A stretch of DNA of 35,141 bases from Elainella saxicola E1. GTDB lineage: Bacteria > Cyanobacteriota > Cyanobacteriia > Elainellales > Elainellaceae. The DNA lies in the NCBI GenBank assembly GCA_002796835.1, contig LUGL01000045.1:1-35141 (forward strand). The letters run 5' to 3'. A program made the translations under genes and the position numbers. The notes beneath the pieces are model-generated. The model did not search any database. It saw only the letters and a list, made by a program, of their open reading frames with translations, and was not told the DNA's origin. Below, in pieces: positions 27,722 to 35,141 of this stretch (positions within the stretch are counted from its first letter, which is position 1; every line of letters begins with the position of its first letter).

Positions 27722-28129
27722 CTAGGGCAGCTTGTAGCTCGCTACCCGCAGCTTTAAGTCTGCTTTGCGAGGATCAAAACTGAACAGAAATGCACCTTCT
27801 TCCTCTTCAAAGCTGGAGAGGAAGTCGATTTGCTGCTCCCCTGATTCGATCGTTCGATCGCCCTGCTTCAGTTCGCCCACTACTTGGACAGCCTCTGCGG
27901 TTTTTCCACCAATGTTTTTGAGGCTAAACGGCACATAGAACTGGCCTTGTTCAGCACGAATGGGTTGAGTTTGCTGAATTGTGAGAATCGGGGGCTGATC
28001 GGTTTGCGTCACCCACAGGTACAAAATCAGTCCAATTAATGTGGCAACAACCAGGGTGGCGATCGCAAACGCGATTTTGTCAGCGGAGAGAGTGCGCTTT
28101 TTAGAGGGATGGGCAAATGTTCTTTTCAT
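27722..28129 (-). CDS. TIGR02588 family protein
   Basis: A 135-residue protein with a basic N terminus (MKRTFAHPSKKR), one membrane helix at about 17-40, and a soluble beta-rich domain (LTIQQTQPIRAEQGQFYVPFSLKNIGGKTAEAVQVVGEL) likely outside the cytoplasm. It matches the small TIGR02588 family, of unknown function, which is regularly found next to TIGR02587 genes. The frame is open to 28369, but the ATG at 28129 overlaps the upstream gene's stop by four bases (ATGA), the usual sign of coupled translation. The longer start would run through the neighbour. Confidence 0.85.
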   Translation of the reverse strand: MKRTFAHPSKKRTLSADKIAFAIATLVVATLIGLILYLWVTQTDQPPILTIQQTQPIRAEQGQFYVPFSLKNIGGKTAEAVQVVGELKQGDRTIESGEQQIDFLSSFEEEEGAFLFSFDPRKADLKLRVASYKLP

Positions 28130-29025
28130 ACGGCTAACCGTCCTGCTGCGCCTCCGATCGTTGAAGGCAATCCTAAAATCAGCGTTTCCTCTAACCAAAC
28201 AGGCCATGGATCTGTGGGGCTGAGCCGGTGAAAGAACCAGAGCATCAGCGCTGCGGCCCCCAACGAGAGCAAATAGGCCATCACGGTTTCCACTAACGGA
28301 TGCTGAAAAGCACCTTGCTGCTGTAATCGCCGATCCTGGGTTGTAAACCCTGCCACGAACACAATGCAATAGGAAATGACGATTGAGGCTACCAGGATGG
28401 CGAGCAACCAGGGCGGAGAAGTGGCAGCCGAAAGCATTTCTACTTCATCGGTTGGGGCGATGTTAGAGGCGACAAAAATCGTGCCGACCAGCGTTGCGCC
28501 AATATCAGCCAGGGTTGCATTGTAACGAGGTGGCATAGACTGGGGGCTATTTTTCGCGGCCTTGGTGTCTGAATTCTCGTTGGTCTCAGCCTGTCGATCG
28601 CCCGAAAGAATTGAGCGAGCCAGCGCCACCCCGACCGCAAAGGGTAAACCTTCCAGCACCACCTTACCGACCGCTTCGTCCAAGGGCGTTTGCAGCGTGA
28701 CTTCTTGCAGGAGAATCAAAATCAGCGTGGCGCAAAGGGTGCCGATCGCCAGCGCTTCTATGCTATCCATCAAGGCTTGCATGGGTCGATCGGGATTGAC
28801 CTGACGAAAGCCATCAGTGCGGTTCAGCAAAAACACAATTACAAAGGTGATTGCCAGCACGATCAGCATCAACGGCGGTTCTGTGTAAGAGCCAATCCAC
28901 CAAACTTCCATGGTGTAAAGCAGTGGAATGCCAAACAGAAATCCCCCAGCCGCACCATGTAGCCAGTCCTGCAATTCTTTGGTCCATTGGGGGTCGATAG
29001 CGACCCGAAGTTTTCGCATTAACAT
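28126..29025 (-). CDS. TIGR02587 family (DUF2391) integral membrane protein
   Basis: A 299-residue polytopic membrane protein with about seven hydrophobic segments: AAGGFLFGIPLLYTMEVWWIG, LMLIVLAITFVIVFLLN, LAIGTLCATLILILLQEV, LPFAVGVALARSIL, DIGATLVGTIFVASNIA, WLLAILVASIVISYCIVFVAG and MAYLLSLGAAALMLWFFH. A polar loop lies at about 145-175. It matches the TIGR02587/DUF2391 family of unknown function. Its stop overlaps the TIGR02588 start by four bases, so the two probably act together as a membrane complex, which is inference. An ATG two codons downstream is an alternative start. Confidence 0.88.
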   Translation of the reverse strand: MLMRKLRVAIDPQWTKELQDWLHGAAGGFLFGIPLLYTMEVWWIGSYTEPPLMLIVLAITFVIVFLLNRTDGFRQVNPDRPMQALMDSIEALAIGTLCATLILILLQEVTLQTPLDEAVGKVVLEGLPFAVGVALARSILSGDRQAETNENSDTKAAKNSPQSMPPRYNATLADIGATLVGTIFVASNIAPTDEVEMLSAATSPPWLLAILVASIVISYCIVFVAGFTTQDRRLQQQGAFQHPLVETVMAYLLSLGAAALMLWFFHRLSPTDPWPVWLEETLILGLPSTIGGAAGRLAV

Positions 29026-29278
29026 GGATTATCCTGCAACGTTCACCCTTAGTCTCCAGCATGCAATATCAAACCTTTTCCGAAAGAGCGGCTGCATCCA
29101 GCTGCATTCGTCAAATGGATGTTTGATAAGTCGTAAAAGTCAGCTTAGTCTGCTCTTCGGCATAATGAAGTGAAATTAATATGGCAGTTGCTCAATCAAC
29201 CTGCCACTATCCCAGGAAGGATCTGCTTTAATGAGGGGTGCGAGTCAGCGCATGTTGAAAAACCGTTGATCGCTCTGA

Positions 29279-32080
29279 ATGAAAAAGCGGCGTTATTTCG
29301 GGCTGATGGTTTTGGTGCTGATGCTGTGTCTCTCTTGGCCTTCGGGTGCAGCACAAGTTCCCGCTGGCAATGTGGCCCAGACAGATGTTCTATCTGTTAC
29401 CGCCAATGCCCCTTCTGGTCCTGTAACAGTAGAAAATTTGGTGCAGCAGGGGCAGACCTTTTATCAAACTGGAAAATTTGCCGAAGCTATTGCGGTCCTT
29501 CAACAGGCCATTCAACTTTACCAACAGCAGGGGGATTCCTTACAGCAAGCCTTGACTTTAACGAATCTGGCACTGGTGTATCAGCAGCAGGGAAACTGGG
29601 CCGCAGCTAATCAATCGATCGCTACAAGTTTGCAATTCCTGGATTCCCTTCCCGATCACCCGGATCGATCGCAGGTCTTGGCTCAGACCCTCAACCTTCA
29701 AGGCAGCCTACAATTAGCTCAAGGTCAGTCAGAATCAGCCTTACAAAGTTGGGAACAGGCGGCAGCAATTTATCAAGAGGGGGGCGATCGCAAAGGAGAA
29801 TTCCAAAGTCGCTTAAACCAGGCCCAGGCCCTGCAAGCCATCGGACTGAATCGACGGGCGATCGCCTTACTCACCGATTTGAGCCAAACCGTCGGTGAAA
29901 CCGATGATCCGCTGCTGCAAGTGACCATTTGGCGGAGTTTGGGCGATGTTTTGCAGACCGCTGGGAACTTATCCGAGGCCCGTCAGGCTCTCACAACAGC
30001 GCAACAGACCGCTAGCGAGAATGCGAATGCGGCCAATCCTGCGTTGCAAGCGGCTCAAGCAGCGATTCAGCTCAGTCTAGCTAACCTGATACGTCGAGAA
30101 GCTACGACTCAACTCAGTTTGAATGGTCTATCCCCAGCCCAAGCGCTCTCAGCCTTAAACTCAGCCTCTCAGCCGCAATCCCTGGCAGAAGCTGCTTTGC
30201 AACAACGACAAAGTGATATCGCTCAGCAGTTTGTTCAAACCCTGGAACAGGCCTTGCCGCTCTATCAGGCTGCGATCGACCATTCGGTTACTGCCACAAA
30301 CCGGATGCAGGCGGCCTTAAATCAATTGAGTGCATTGATTGAACTGCAGCGCTGGACTCGCGTTCTTTCCCAAATTACGATCCTGCAATCTGAGCTTGAG
30401 CAACTGTCCGTCGAGCAGATGACCATTCAACAGCAAATTCAGTTTGCGCTGGAACTTCGACAGGTGCAAGCTGCAGGACAGTTAACGGCTGAGCAGGCTG
30501 CGATCGTACCTCAATTGCTCAATGCTGCTATCCAATCTGCGGTTGCATTACAAGACATCCGGACTCAATCGTTTGCTTTGGGGAGCCTAGCAGAATGGTA
30601 TGTCCAGAACCAGAATGATGCCCTGGCGATCCGTCCGTTGGAACAGGCATTAATGCTGGCTCAGTCTGTAAATGCAGCCGATCTTTCCTACCGCTGGCAA
30701 TGGCAGATGGGACGCTTGTTGAAGCAGCAGGGGAATCGAACAGGGGCGATCGCCGCCTATCGGGAAGCCGTCAAAAGCCTGCAGACATTACGGAGTGATC
30801 TGGTCGCAATTAACCGAGAAGTCCAATTTTCCTTTCAAACCCAGGTTGAGCCAGTTTATCGAGAATTTGTTGAACTCTTGTTGGCAGCTCCAGAGGCAAC
30901 TCCGACAGACAATTCAGGAAATGCGGAGGGTGATCTGATGGGGTATGCGGCGGGATATACTGCCGTGCAGCTCGTCCAGGCCCGTGAAATTATTGAAGGA
31001 TTGCAAATTGCCGAACTGGATAATTTCTTTCGGGAGGCTTGTTTAGAGACACGTTTTGAGATCGATCGCGTGGTCGATCAAGAAGATTTATCGGCTGCCA
31101 TTTTCTATACGATCGTTTTGCCTGATCGATTAGAGGTGATTCTAAAGTTGCCGCATCAGGAATTGTTGCATTACAGAACATTGCTCGATCAAGCAGGTTT
31201 AGAAAAAACGGTTGATGAGCTGCTGGCCGAAGTGAAGCGGCCCTATTCGTCGCAAAAATTCCAGACCTTGTCGCAGCAGGTTTACCAATGGTTAATTCGT
31301 CCAGCCGAAGCTCAATTGGCCGATCATCACATCAAAACTCTGGTGTTTGTATTAGATAGTGCCCTACGAAATGTTCCCTTATCGGCACTCTTTGATGGGC
31401 AGCAGTTTTTGGTTGAAAAATATAGCATTGCCCTAGCGCCGGGATTACAAATCACGAATCCCAAACCGCTGTATGGCCGAAAAATCAACGTTCTGCTGGC
31501 TGGACTGAGCGAAGCCCGCGCCAATTTCTCGCCGTTAACCCACGTGTTGCAAGAGGTCGAGGAGATTGAAGCCGATCTGCCCAGTAAAGTCTTGCTGAAT
31601 CAGACGTTTACCCAATCCAATTTCCGCCAGCAACTTGACCGGACTGCTTTTTCGATCGTCCATATTGCAACTCATGGTCAATTCAGTTCCAACCTGGCTG
31701 ACACCTTTATTTTGGCCTGGGATCGGCCCATTCCGGTGAATGAGTTAAGTCAGATGCTGCAAGCAGAGGAAACGCGAGCAGAACCGATCGAACTGCTGGT
31801 CTTAAGCGCTTGTCGTACCGCAACGGGCGATCGTCGAGCAGCATTAGGCATGGCAGGCGTAGCGGTCCGGGCAGGGGCAAGAAGTACGATCGCTTCTTTG
31901 TGGAATCTCGATGACGATTCAGGAGCGGTGCTGATGGATCAGTTTTATCAGCATCTAGTGAAATCTCCGGTCGCCAAGGCAGAAGCGTTACGCCAAGCCC
32001 AGATTGCGCTCTTACAAAATCCGCAGTATCAAGCGCCTCGCTTTTGGGCTCCTTATATTTTGCTGGGTAATTGGTTGTGA
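29279..32080 (+). CDS. Exported TPR protein with CHAT domain
   Basis: A 933-residue protein with a signal peptide (1-25, FGLMVLVLMLCLSWPSGAA), then TPR repeats from about 50 (GQTFYQTGKFAEAIAVLQQAIQLYQQQG, LTLTNLALVYQQQGNWAAA) through about 510, and a C-terminal CHAT domain at about 640-933. CHAT is a caspase-like peptidase fold; the catalytic dyad is present as H799 in VHIATHGQF and C845 in LSACRTATGDR, with the usual GMAGVAVRAGARSTIASLW downstream. TPR-CHAT proteins are abundant in cyanobacteria; some CHAT proteases act in defence with gasdermins or Cas partners, but no such partner is adjacent here and the signal peptide points outside the cytoplasm. The ATG at 29279 opens the signal peptide, although the ribosome binding site is weak. 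Confidence 0.92.
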   Translation: MKKRRYFGLMVLVLMLCLSWPSGAAQVPAGNVAQTDVLSVTANAPSGPVTVENLVQQGQTFYQTGKFAEAIAVLQQAIQLYQQQGDSLQQALTLTNLALVYQQQGNWAAANQSIATSLQFLDSLPDHPDRSQVLAQTLNLQGSLQLAQGQSESALQSWEQAAAIYQEGGDRKGEFQSRLNQAQALQAIGLNRRAIALLTDLSQTVGETDDPLLQVTIWRSLGDVLQTAGNLSEARQALTTAQQTASENANAANPALQAAQAAIQLSLANLIRREATTQLSLNGLSPAQALSALNSASQPQSLAEAALQQRQSDIAQQFVQTLEQALPLYQAAIDHSVTATNRMQAALNQLSALIELQRWTRVLSQITILQSELEQLSVEQMTIQQQIQFALELRQVQAAGQLTAEQAAIVPQLLNAAIQSAVALQDIRTQSFALGSLAEWYVQNQNDALAIRPLEQALMLAQSVNAADLSYRWQWQMGRLLKQQGNRTGAIAAYREAVKSLQTLRSDLVAINREVQFSFQTQVEPVYREFVELLLAAPEATPTDNSGNAEGDLMGYAAGYTAVQLVQAREIIEGLQIAELDNFFREACLETRFEIDRVVDQEDLSAAIFYTIVLPDRLEVILKLPHQELLHYRTLLDQAGLEKTVDELLAEVKRPYSSQKFQTLSQQVYQWLIRPAEAQLADHHIKTLVFVLDSALRNVPLSALFDGQQFLVEKYSIALAPGLQITNPKPLYGRKINVLLAGLSEARANFSPLTHVLQEVEEIEADLPSKVLLNQTFTQSNFRQQLDRTAFSIVHIATHGQFSSNLADTFILAWDRPIPVNELSQMLQAEETRAEPIELLVLSACRTATGDRRAALGMAGVAVRAGARSTIASLWNLDDDSGAVLMDQFYQHLVKSPVAKAEALRQAQIALLQNPQYQAPRFWAPYILLGNWL

Positions 32081-32108
32081 GAGCGATGGGAAACGAGAAT
32101 AGGATACT

Positions 32109-32137
32109 TTGCTCAGGGTAACTAACTTGCTCAGGGT
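32109..32137. repeat. Short tandem duplication after the CHAT gene
   Basis: TTGCTCAGGGT occurs at 32109-32119 and 32127-32137, period 18 bases, with similar flanks. It lies in the gap between the CHAT gene and the next ORF and is probably a slippage duplication. Confidence 0.7.
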
Positions 32138-32203
32138 GACAATTTTGGCGATGATTGGCATAGCACAATTTCAGCCGCAATCTCACGAATTCCCACAATC
32201 AAA

Positions 32204-32566
32204 ATGGACATCCGTCAGTTTCGTAAACTTCACCAGACCGTAGCGCCGATCGTTCTTCTGCCGCTATTAGTTACCGTTTGTACTGGCGTGACTTACCGAA
32301 TTGCCAAAAGCTGGTTTGGTTTATCGAGGGATCAAGTCCACTGGTTAATGACGCTCCATGAAGGGGAATATCTGGGACAGACGTTAGAACCGTTCTATGT
32401 TTTACTGAATGGCTTGGGGGTGCTTTGGATGCTGATAACAGGCGGCATTATGGTTGGACAGAACATCAGCAAGTCAAAATGGTTTCGCCAATTCCGTCAG
32501 CCCTCCTCAGAACCTGCCTCTGCTTCATCAAAGCCCTCGTCAGAAACACACCCTTCCCAAGAGTGA
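32204..32566 (+). CDS. Small PepSY-associated-type membrane protein
   Basis: A 120-residue protein with two membrane helices, about 16-33 (APIVLLPLLVTVCTGVTY) and 62-86 (PFYVLLNGLGVLWMLITGGIMVGQN). Between them lies WFGLSRDQVHWLMTLHEGEYLG, containing a conserved-looking LHEGEYLG. The opening RQFRKLH and the helix-loop-helix arrangement resemble PepSY-associated TM proteins common in cyanobacteria; the function is unknown. The C terminus is a Ser/Pro-rich tail. It follows the CHAT gene by 123 bases on the same strand. Confidence 0.8.
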   Translation: MDIRQFRKLHQTVAPIVLLPLLVTVCTGVTYRIAKSWFGLSRDQVHWLMTLHEGEYLGQTLEPFYVLLNGLGVLWMLITGGIMVGQNISKSKWFRQFRQPSSEPASASSKPSSETHPSQE

Positions 32567-33056
32567 GATTGACAGATGCTGTGCGAAAACTTAAATTGAG
32601 AAATATCTGAAAAGTTTATTGAAATGTCCAAGTTGCTTACTGGCGGCCCTCATCGTTAAATTTTATTCTACATTTTATTGTTAATAAACAGAATTTTGTA
32701 GCTTTCGGCACAACAAAGAGTTTCTGTTTGTGTGAAAAATGCGCTTAATGAAGTTCAAGTCTTGAACTACTCCAATTCTTCAGGCGTTACTAATTCGTAG
32801 GTTCAGGAAGCAGTGCCTAACAAGCGAGATATTGCATCTATTGAAATCTCTTGGCTTTGGAAGCAGTGGCAATGTCTCTCGATTTAGTAGCGTCAGTTTT
32901 TTAGATTGTATTTTTAACGTACTGCCTTAAATCTAATTTATTTTTAAAATAATATGTTTAAATTTGATACTTGATAATTAGATTTTGGTATATCTGATGT
33001 CTATTTCCAGGATCTGGTTTGAGTACCATCAAACAGTCAGAACCTAAGGAAAAATT
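32567..33056. promoter_or_regulatory. glnN upstream region
   Basis: A 490-base spacer without a recognised gene, becoming very AT-rich from about 32890. GTA-N9-TAC lies at 32908-32922 and TAAAAT (a TAN3T box) at 32945-32950, exactly 22 bases later. That is the layout of an NtcA-activated promoter except for one extra base in the dyad. This would give a leader of roughly 100 bases. glnN is NtcA-dependent in Synechocystis, so the assignment is plausible but unproven. Confidence 0.4.
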
Positions 33057-35141
33057 ATGAGTGGAAATGAAGCCCGCGTTCAAGCAGTACATCAGATCAC
33101 AAATCGAACCCTGATACCGCCCAAACCTCCAGAGCGTTTAGAGGAAATCTGGGCAGAGAATGTTTTTAACCTGACTAAGATGCAGGCGAGTCTTCCCAAA
33201 GCGGTCTTCAAGTCAATCAAAAATACAATTGTCACCGGGGAAAAGCTAGATCCTTCCATTGCTGATGCTGTAGCAACTGCGATGCGAGATTGGGCAACGG
33301 CTAAAGGAGCTCTCTATTATGCCCATGTGTTTTATCCAATGACTAATTTGACTGCTGAAAAGCACGATGGCTTCATCTCTGTGCAGGGAGATGGCAACGT
33401 AATTTCAGAATTTTCTGGCAAAGTCTTGGTGCAGGGAGAACCAGATGGATCTTCATTTCCGAATGGCGGCATTCGAGACACCTTTGAAGCGCGAGGCTAT
33501 ACGGGCTGGGATGTGACCAGTCCTGCCTACATCATGGAAACCGACAATGGGTCAACCTTATGCATTCCGACGGTCTTTGTCTCCTGGACTGGAGAAGCGC
33601 TTGATAAAAAAGTGCCGCTGTTGCGCTCCATCTCGGCTATGGATAAAGCGGCTAACAAGGTTCTGAAACTTCTAGGCCACACAAATGTAGCGCATGTCAA
33701 CTCAAGTTGTGGTGCTGAACAAGAGTATTTTCTTGTCGATGCCAACTTTGTCAGTCAACGTCCCGATCTAATGCTGGCAGGGCGAACTCTGTTTGGCAAA
33801 CCGCCTGCCAAAGGCCAAGAATTTGACGATCATTACTTTGGTGCCATTCCAGAGCGGGTTCAAGTTTTCATGCAGGATGTGGAAGAAACGCTCTATAAGC
33901 TCGGCATTCCTGCCAAAACCAGACACAACGAGGTGGCTCCTGGTCAATTTGAAATCGCTCCCTTTTTTGAAGCAGCAAACGTGGCCAGCGATCATCAGCA
34001 GCTTTTAATGACGGTTCTGAAGCATACAGCCAAAAAACATGGGTTTACTTGCTTGCTGCATGAAAAACCGTTTGCAGGAATTAATGGTTCTGGAAAACAT
34101 GTCAACTGGTCAGTTGGCAATTCCACTCAGGGAAATCTGTTAGACCCAGGGGATTCACCGCATGATAATGCGCAATTTCTCGTTTTTTGCGGTGCGGTCA
34201 TTCGAGGTGTTCACAAATATGGTCCGCTAATGCGTGCTGTAATTGCGACTGCCAGCAATGATCATAGACTGGGGGCAAATGAAGCGCCACCTGCAATCAT
34301 GTCTGTTTATTTAGGATCGCAATTAGAAGAAGTCTTTGAGCAAATTAAAACTGGAACGGTTACAGAGTCCAAACAAAAAGGAGTGATGGATTTAGGCGTG
34401 GATGTGCTGCCCCACCTTACTAAAGATGCGGGCGATCGCAATCGAACCTCGCCTTTTGCATTTACGGGTAACCGCTTTGAATTTCGGGCTGTCGGATCAA
34501 GCCAATCTGTTTCAGGTCCGTTAATTGCTCTCAACACAATGCTGGCCGATTCTCTAGATTGGATCGGCAATCGCCTGGAAACTGAATTATCAAAGGGTGT
34601 GGAACTCAATACTGCGATCATTACTGTGCTAAAAGAAGTGATGCAAGAGCATGGGGTCGTTGTTTTTGGAGGGAACGGATATTCTGAAGAATGGCACAAA
34701 ATAGCGGTTGAAGAGCGTGGTTTGGCTAACTTGCGGACTACAGCCGATGCTTTGCCGACGCTCAAAGCAGAATATGTTGAGGACTTGTTCAAAAAAACGG
34801 GAGTTCTGACTCCTGTTGAGCTAGAAAGTCGTTTTGAAGTGTATGCAGAGCAGTACATTCTTTCGATTGAAGTAGAAGCCAAACTGGTGGTAAGTATGGC
34901 CAAAACCATCATATATCCAGCAGCGGTGGAGTACTTGTCAAAACTGTCATCGACGATCGCAAGTTTGACAGGGCTAGGAATCAACTTCGAAAAGGAGAGT
35001 GCTCAGAAGGTGGCGGACTTGACAAACTCGATGGTAGCAGCAACAGGTGAATTGAGTACAGCCTTAGGAAAACATGATTTTGCAACCACAGAAGAGAAGA
35101 TGCAGCATTGTGCAACAACGATTCGGCCTCTAATGGATAAA
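33057..35141 (+). CDS. glnN: Glutamine synthetase type III (partial, 3' end outside window)
   Basis: The frame is open from ATG 33057 to the window edge, 695 codons with no stop. It is GSIII, which makes glutamine from glutamate, ammonium and ATP. GSIII-type sequence is seen throughout: [32 protein letters not shown] (metal-binding Glu), [60 protein letters not shown] (phosphate/glutamate-binding Arg). Family members have about 720-730 residues, so only some 25-35 residues are missing. AAGGA lies 7 bases before the start. In cyanobacteria GSIII is induced by nitrogen starvation through NtcA; a near-consensus site lies upstream. No frameshift was seen in the visible part. Confidence 0.96.
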   Translation, partial: MSGNEARVQAVHQITNRTLIPPKPPERLEEIWAENVFNLTKMQASLPKAVFKSIKNTIVTGEKLDPSIADAVATAMRDWATAKGALYYAHVFYPMTNLTAEKHDGFISVQGDGNVISEFSGKVLVQGEPDGSSFPNGGIRDTFEARGYTGWDVTSPAYIMETDNGSTLCIPTVFVSWTGEALDKKVPLLRSISAMDKAANKVLKLLGHTNVAHVNSSCGAEQEYFLVDANFVSQRPDLMLAGRTLFGKPPAKGQEFDDHYFGAIPERVQVFMQDVEETLYKLGIPAKTRHNEVAPGQFEIAPFFEAANVASDHQQLLMTVLKHTAKKHGFTCLLHEKPFAGINGSGKHVNWSVGNSTQGNLLDPGDSPHDNAQFLVFCGAVIRGVHKYGPLMRAVIATASNDHRLGANEAPPAIMSVYLGSQLEEVFEQIKTGTVTESKQKGVMDLGVDVLPHLTKDAGDRNRTSPFAFTGNRFEFRAVGSSQSVSGPLIALNTMLADSLDWIGNRLETELSKGVELNTAIITVLKEVMQEHGVVVFGGNGYSEEWHKIAVEERGLANLRTTADALPTLKAEYVEDLFKKTGVLTPVELESRFEVYAEQYILSIEVEAKLVVSMAKTIIYPAAVEYLSKLSSTIASLTGLGINFEKESAQKVADLTNSMVAATGELSTALGKHDFATTEEKMQHCATTIRPLMDK

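Noticed and set aside
29170-29610. 146-codon plus-strand ORF
   Set aside because: It overlaps the start of the TPR-CHAT gene in another frame; its Cys/Ser-rich composition is typical of a shadow.
34307-34984. 225-codon minus-strand ORF
   Set aside because: It is wholly antisense to glnN, which has clear family motifs; the ORF is Ser/Thr/Arg-rich without any recognisable domain.

Overview
The window looks like a chromosomal segment of a filamentous or unicellular cyanobacterium, possibly Leptolyngbya-like. The signs are a phosphoribulokinase with both cysteine pairs used for redox control, a ferredoxin-NADP+ reductase carrying the phycobilisome-linker (CpcD-like) domain, a type III glutamine synthetase, many HIP1 octamers (GCGATCGC), and several protein families found mainly in cyanobacteria. 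No rRNA, CRISPR array, insertion sequence or prophage was seen.

Layout. 1-1,330: a Uma2-type nuclease gene, a gene-poor stretch that may hold decayed coding sequence, and a minus-strand tRNA-Thr(CGU). 1,355-5,085: tenA and prk on the minus strand, divergent from petH on the plus strand. The 0.7 kb prk-petH spacer contains three back-to-back inverted repeats, one an exact GTA-N8-TAC, and petH ends in a clear terminator. 5,118-7,923: a minus-strand group with a DUF3747/SPOR protein, then an SLH-domain membrane protein whose stop overlaps the start of a small PII/SbtB-like protein. 7,924-8,924: mostly noncoding, with doubtful small ORFs and nested inverted repeats. 8,925-10,744: a doubly membrane-anchored TAXI-type binding protein and a small membrane protein. 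10,786-13,779: a ClpC paralogue with a good terminator, preceded by an unrecognised small ORF that has an unusually strong ribosome binding site and a 16-bp palindrome. 13,908-19,445: malQ (minus) divergent from a trehalose synthase-maltokinase fusion (plus), an alpha-glucan/maltose/trehalose pair. 19,484-27,083: HNH nuclease, a giant CBS-PAS hybrid histidine kinase and an ATP-dependent DNA ligase, all minus. 27,214-29,025: a lumenal or periplasmic pentapeptide-repeat protein convergent with a TIGR02588/TIGR02587 membrane-protein pair. 29,279-32,566: a secreted TPR-CHAT protein and a small PepSY-associated membrane protein. 33,057-end: glnN, cut off by the window edge.

The genes form carbon (prk, petH, malQ, treS) and nitrogen (glnN, a PII-like protein, possible NtcA-type boxes) themes rather than one large operon. 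The observations most worth following are the SLH/PII-like overlapping gene pair, the palindrome cluster between prk and petH, the internal second start of petH, the Asp-to-Asn change in the maltokinase catalytic motif, and the small ORF with palindrome upstream of clpC. All calls come from reading sequence and motifs; no database search was run.
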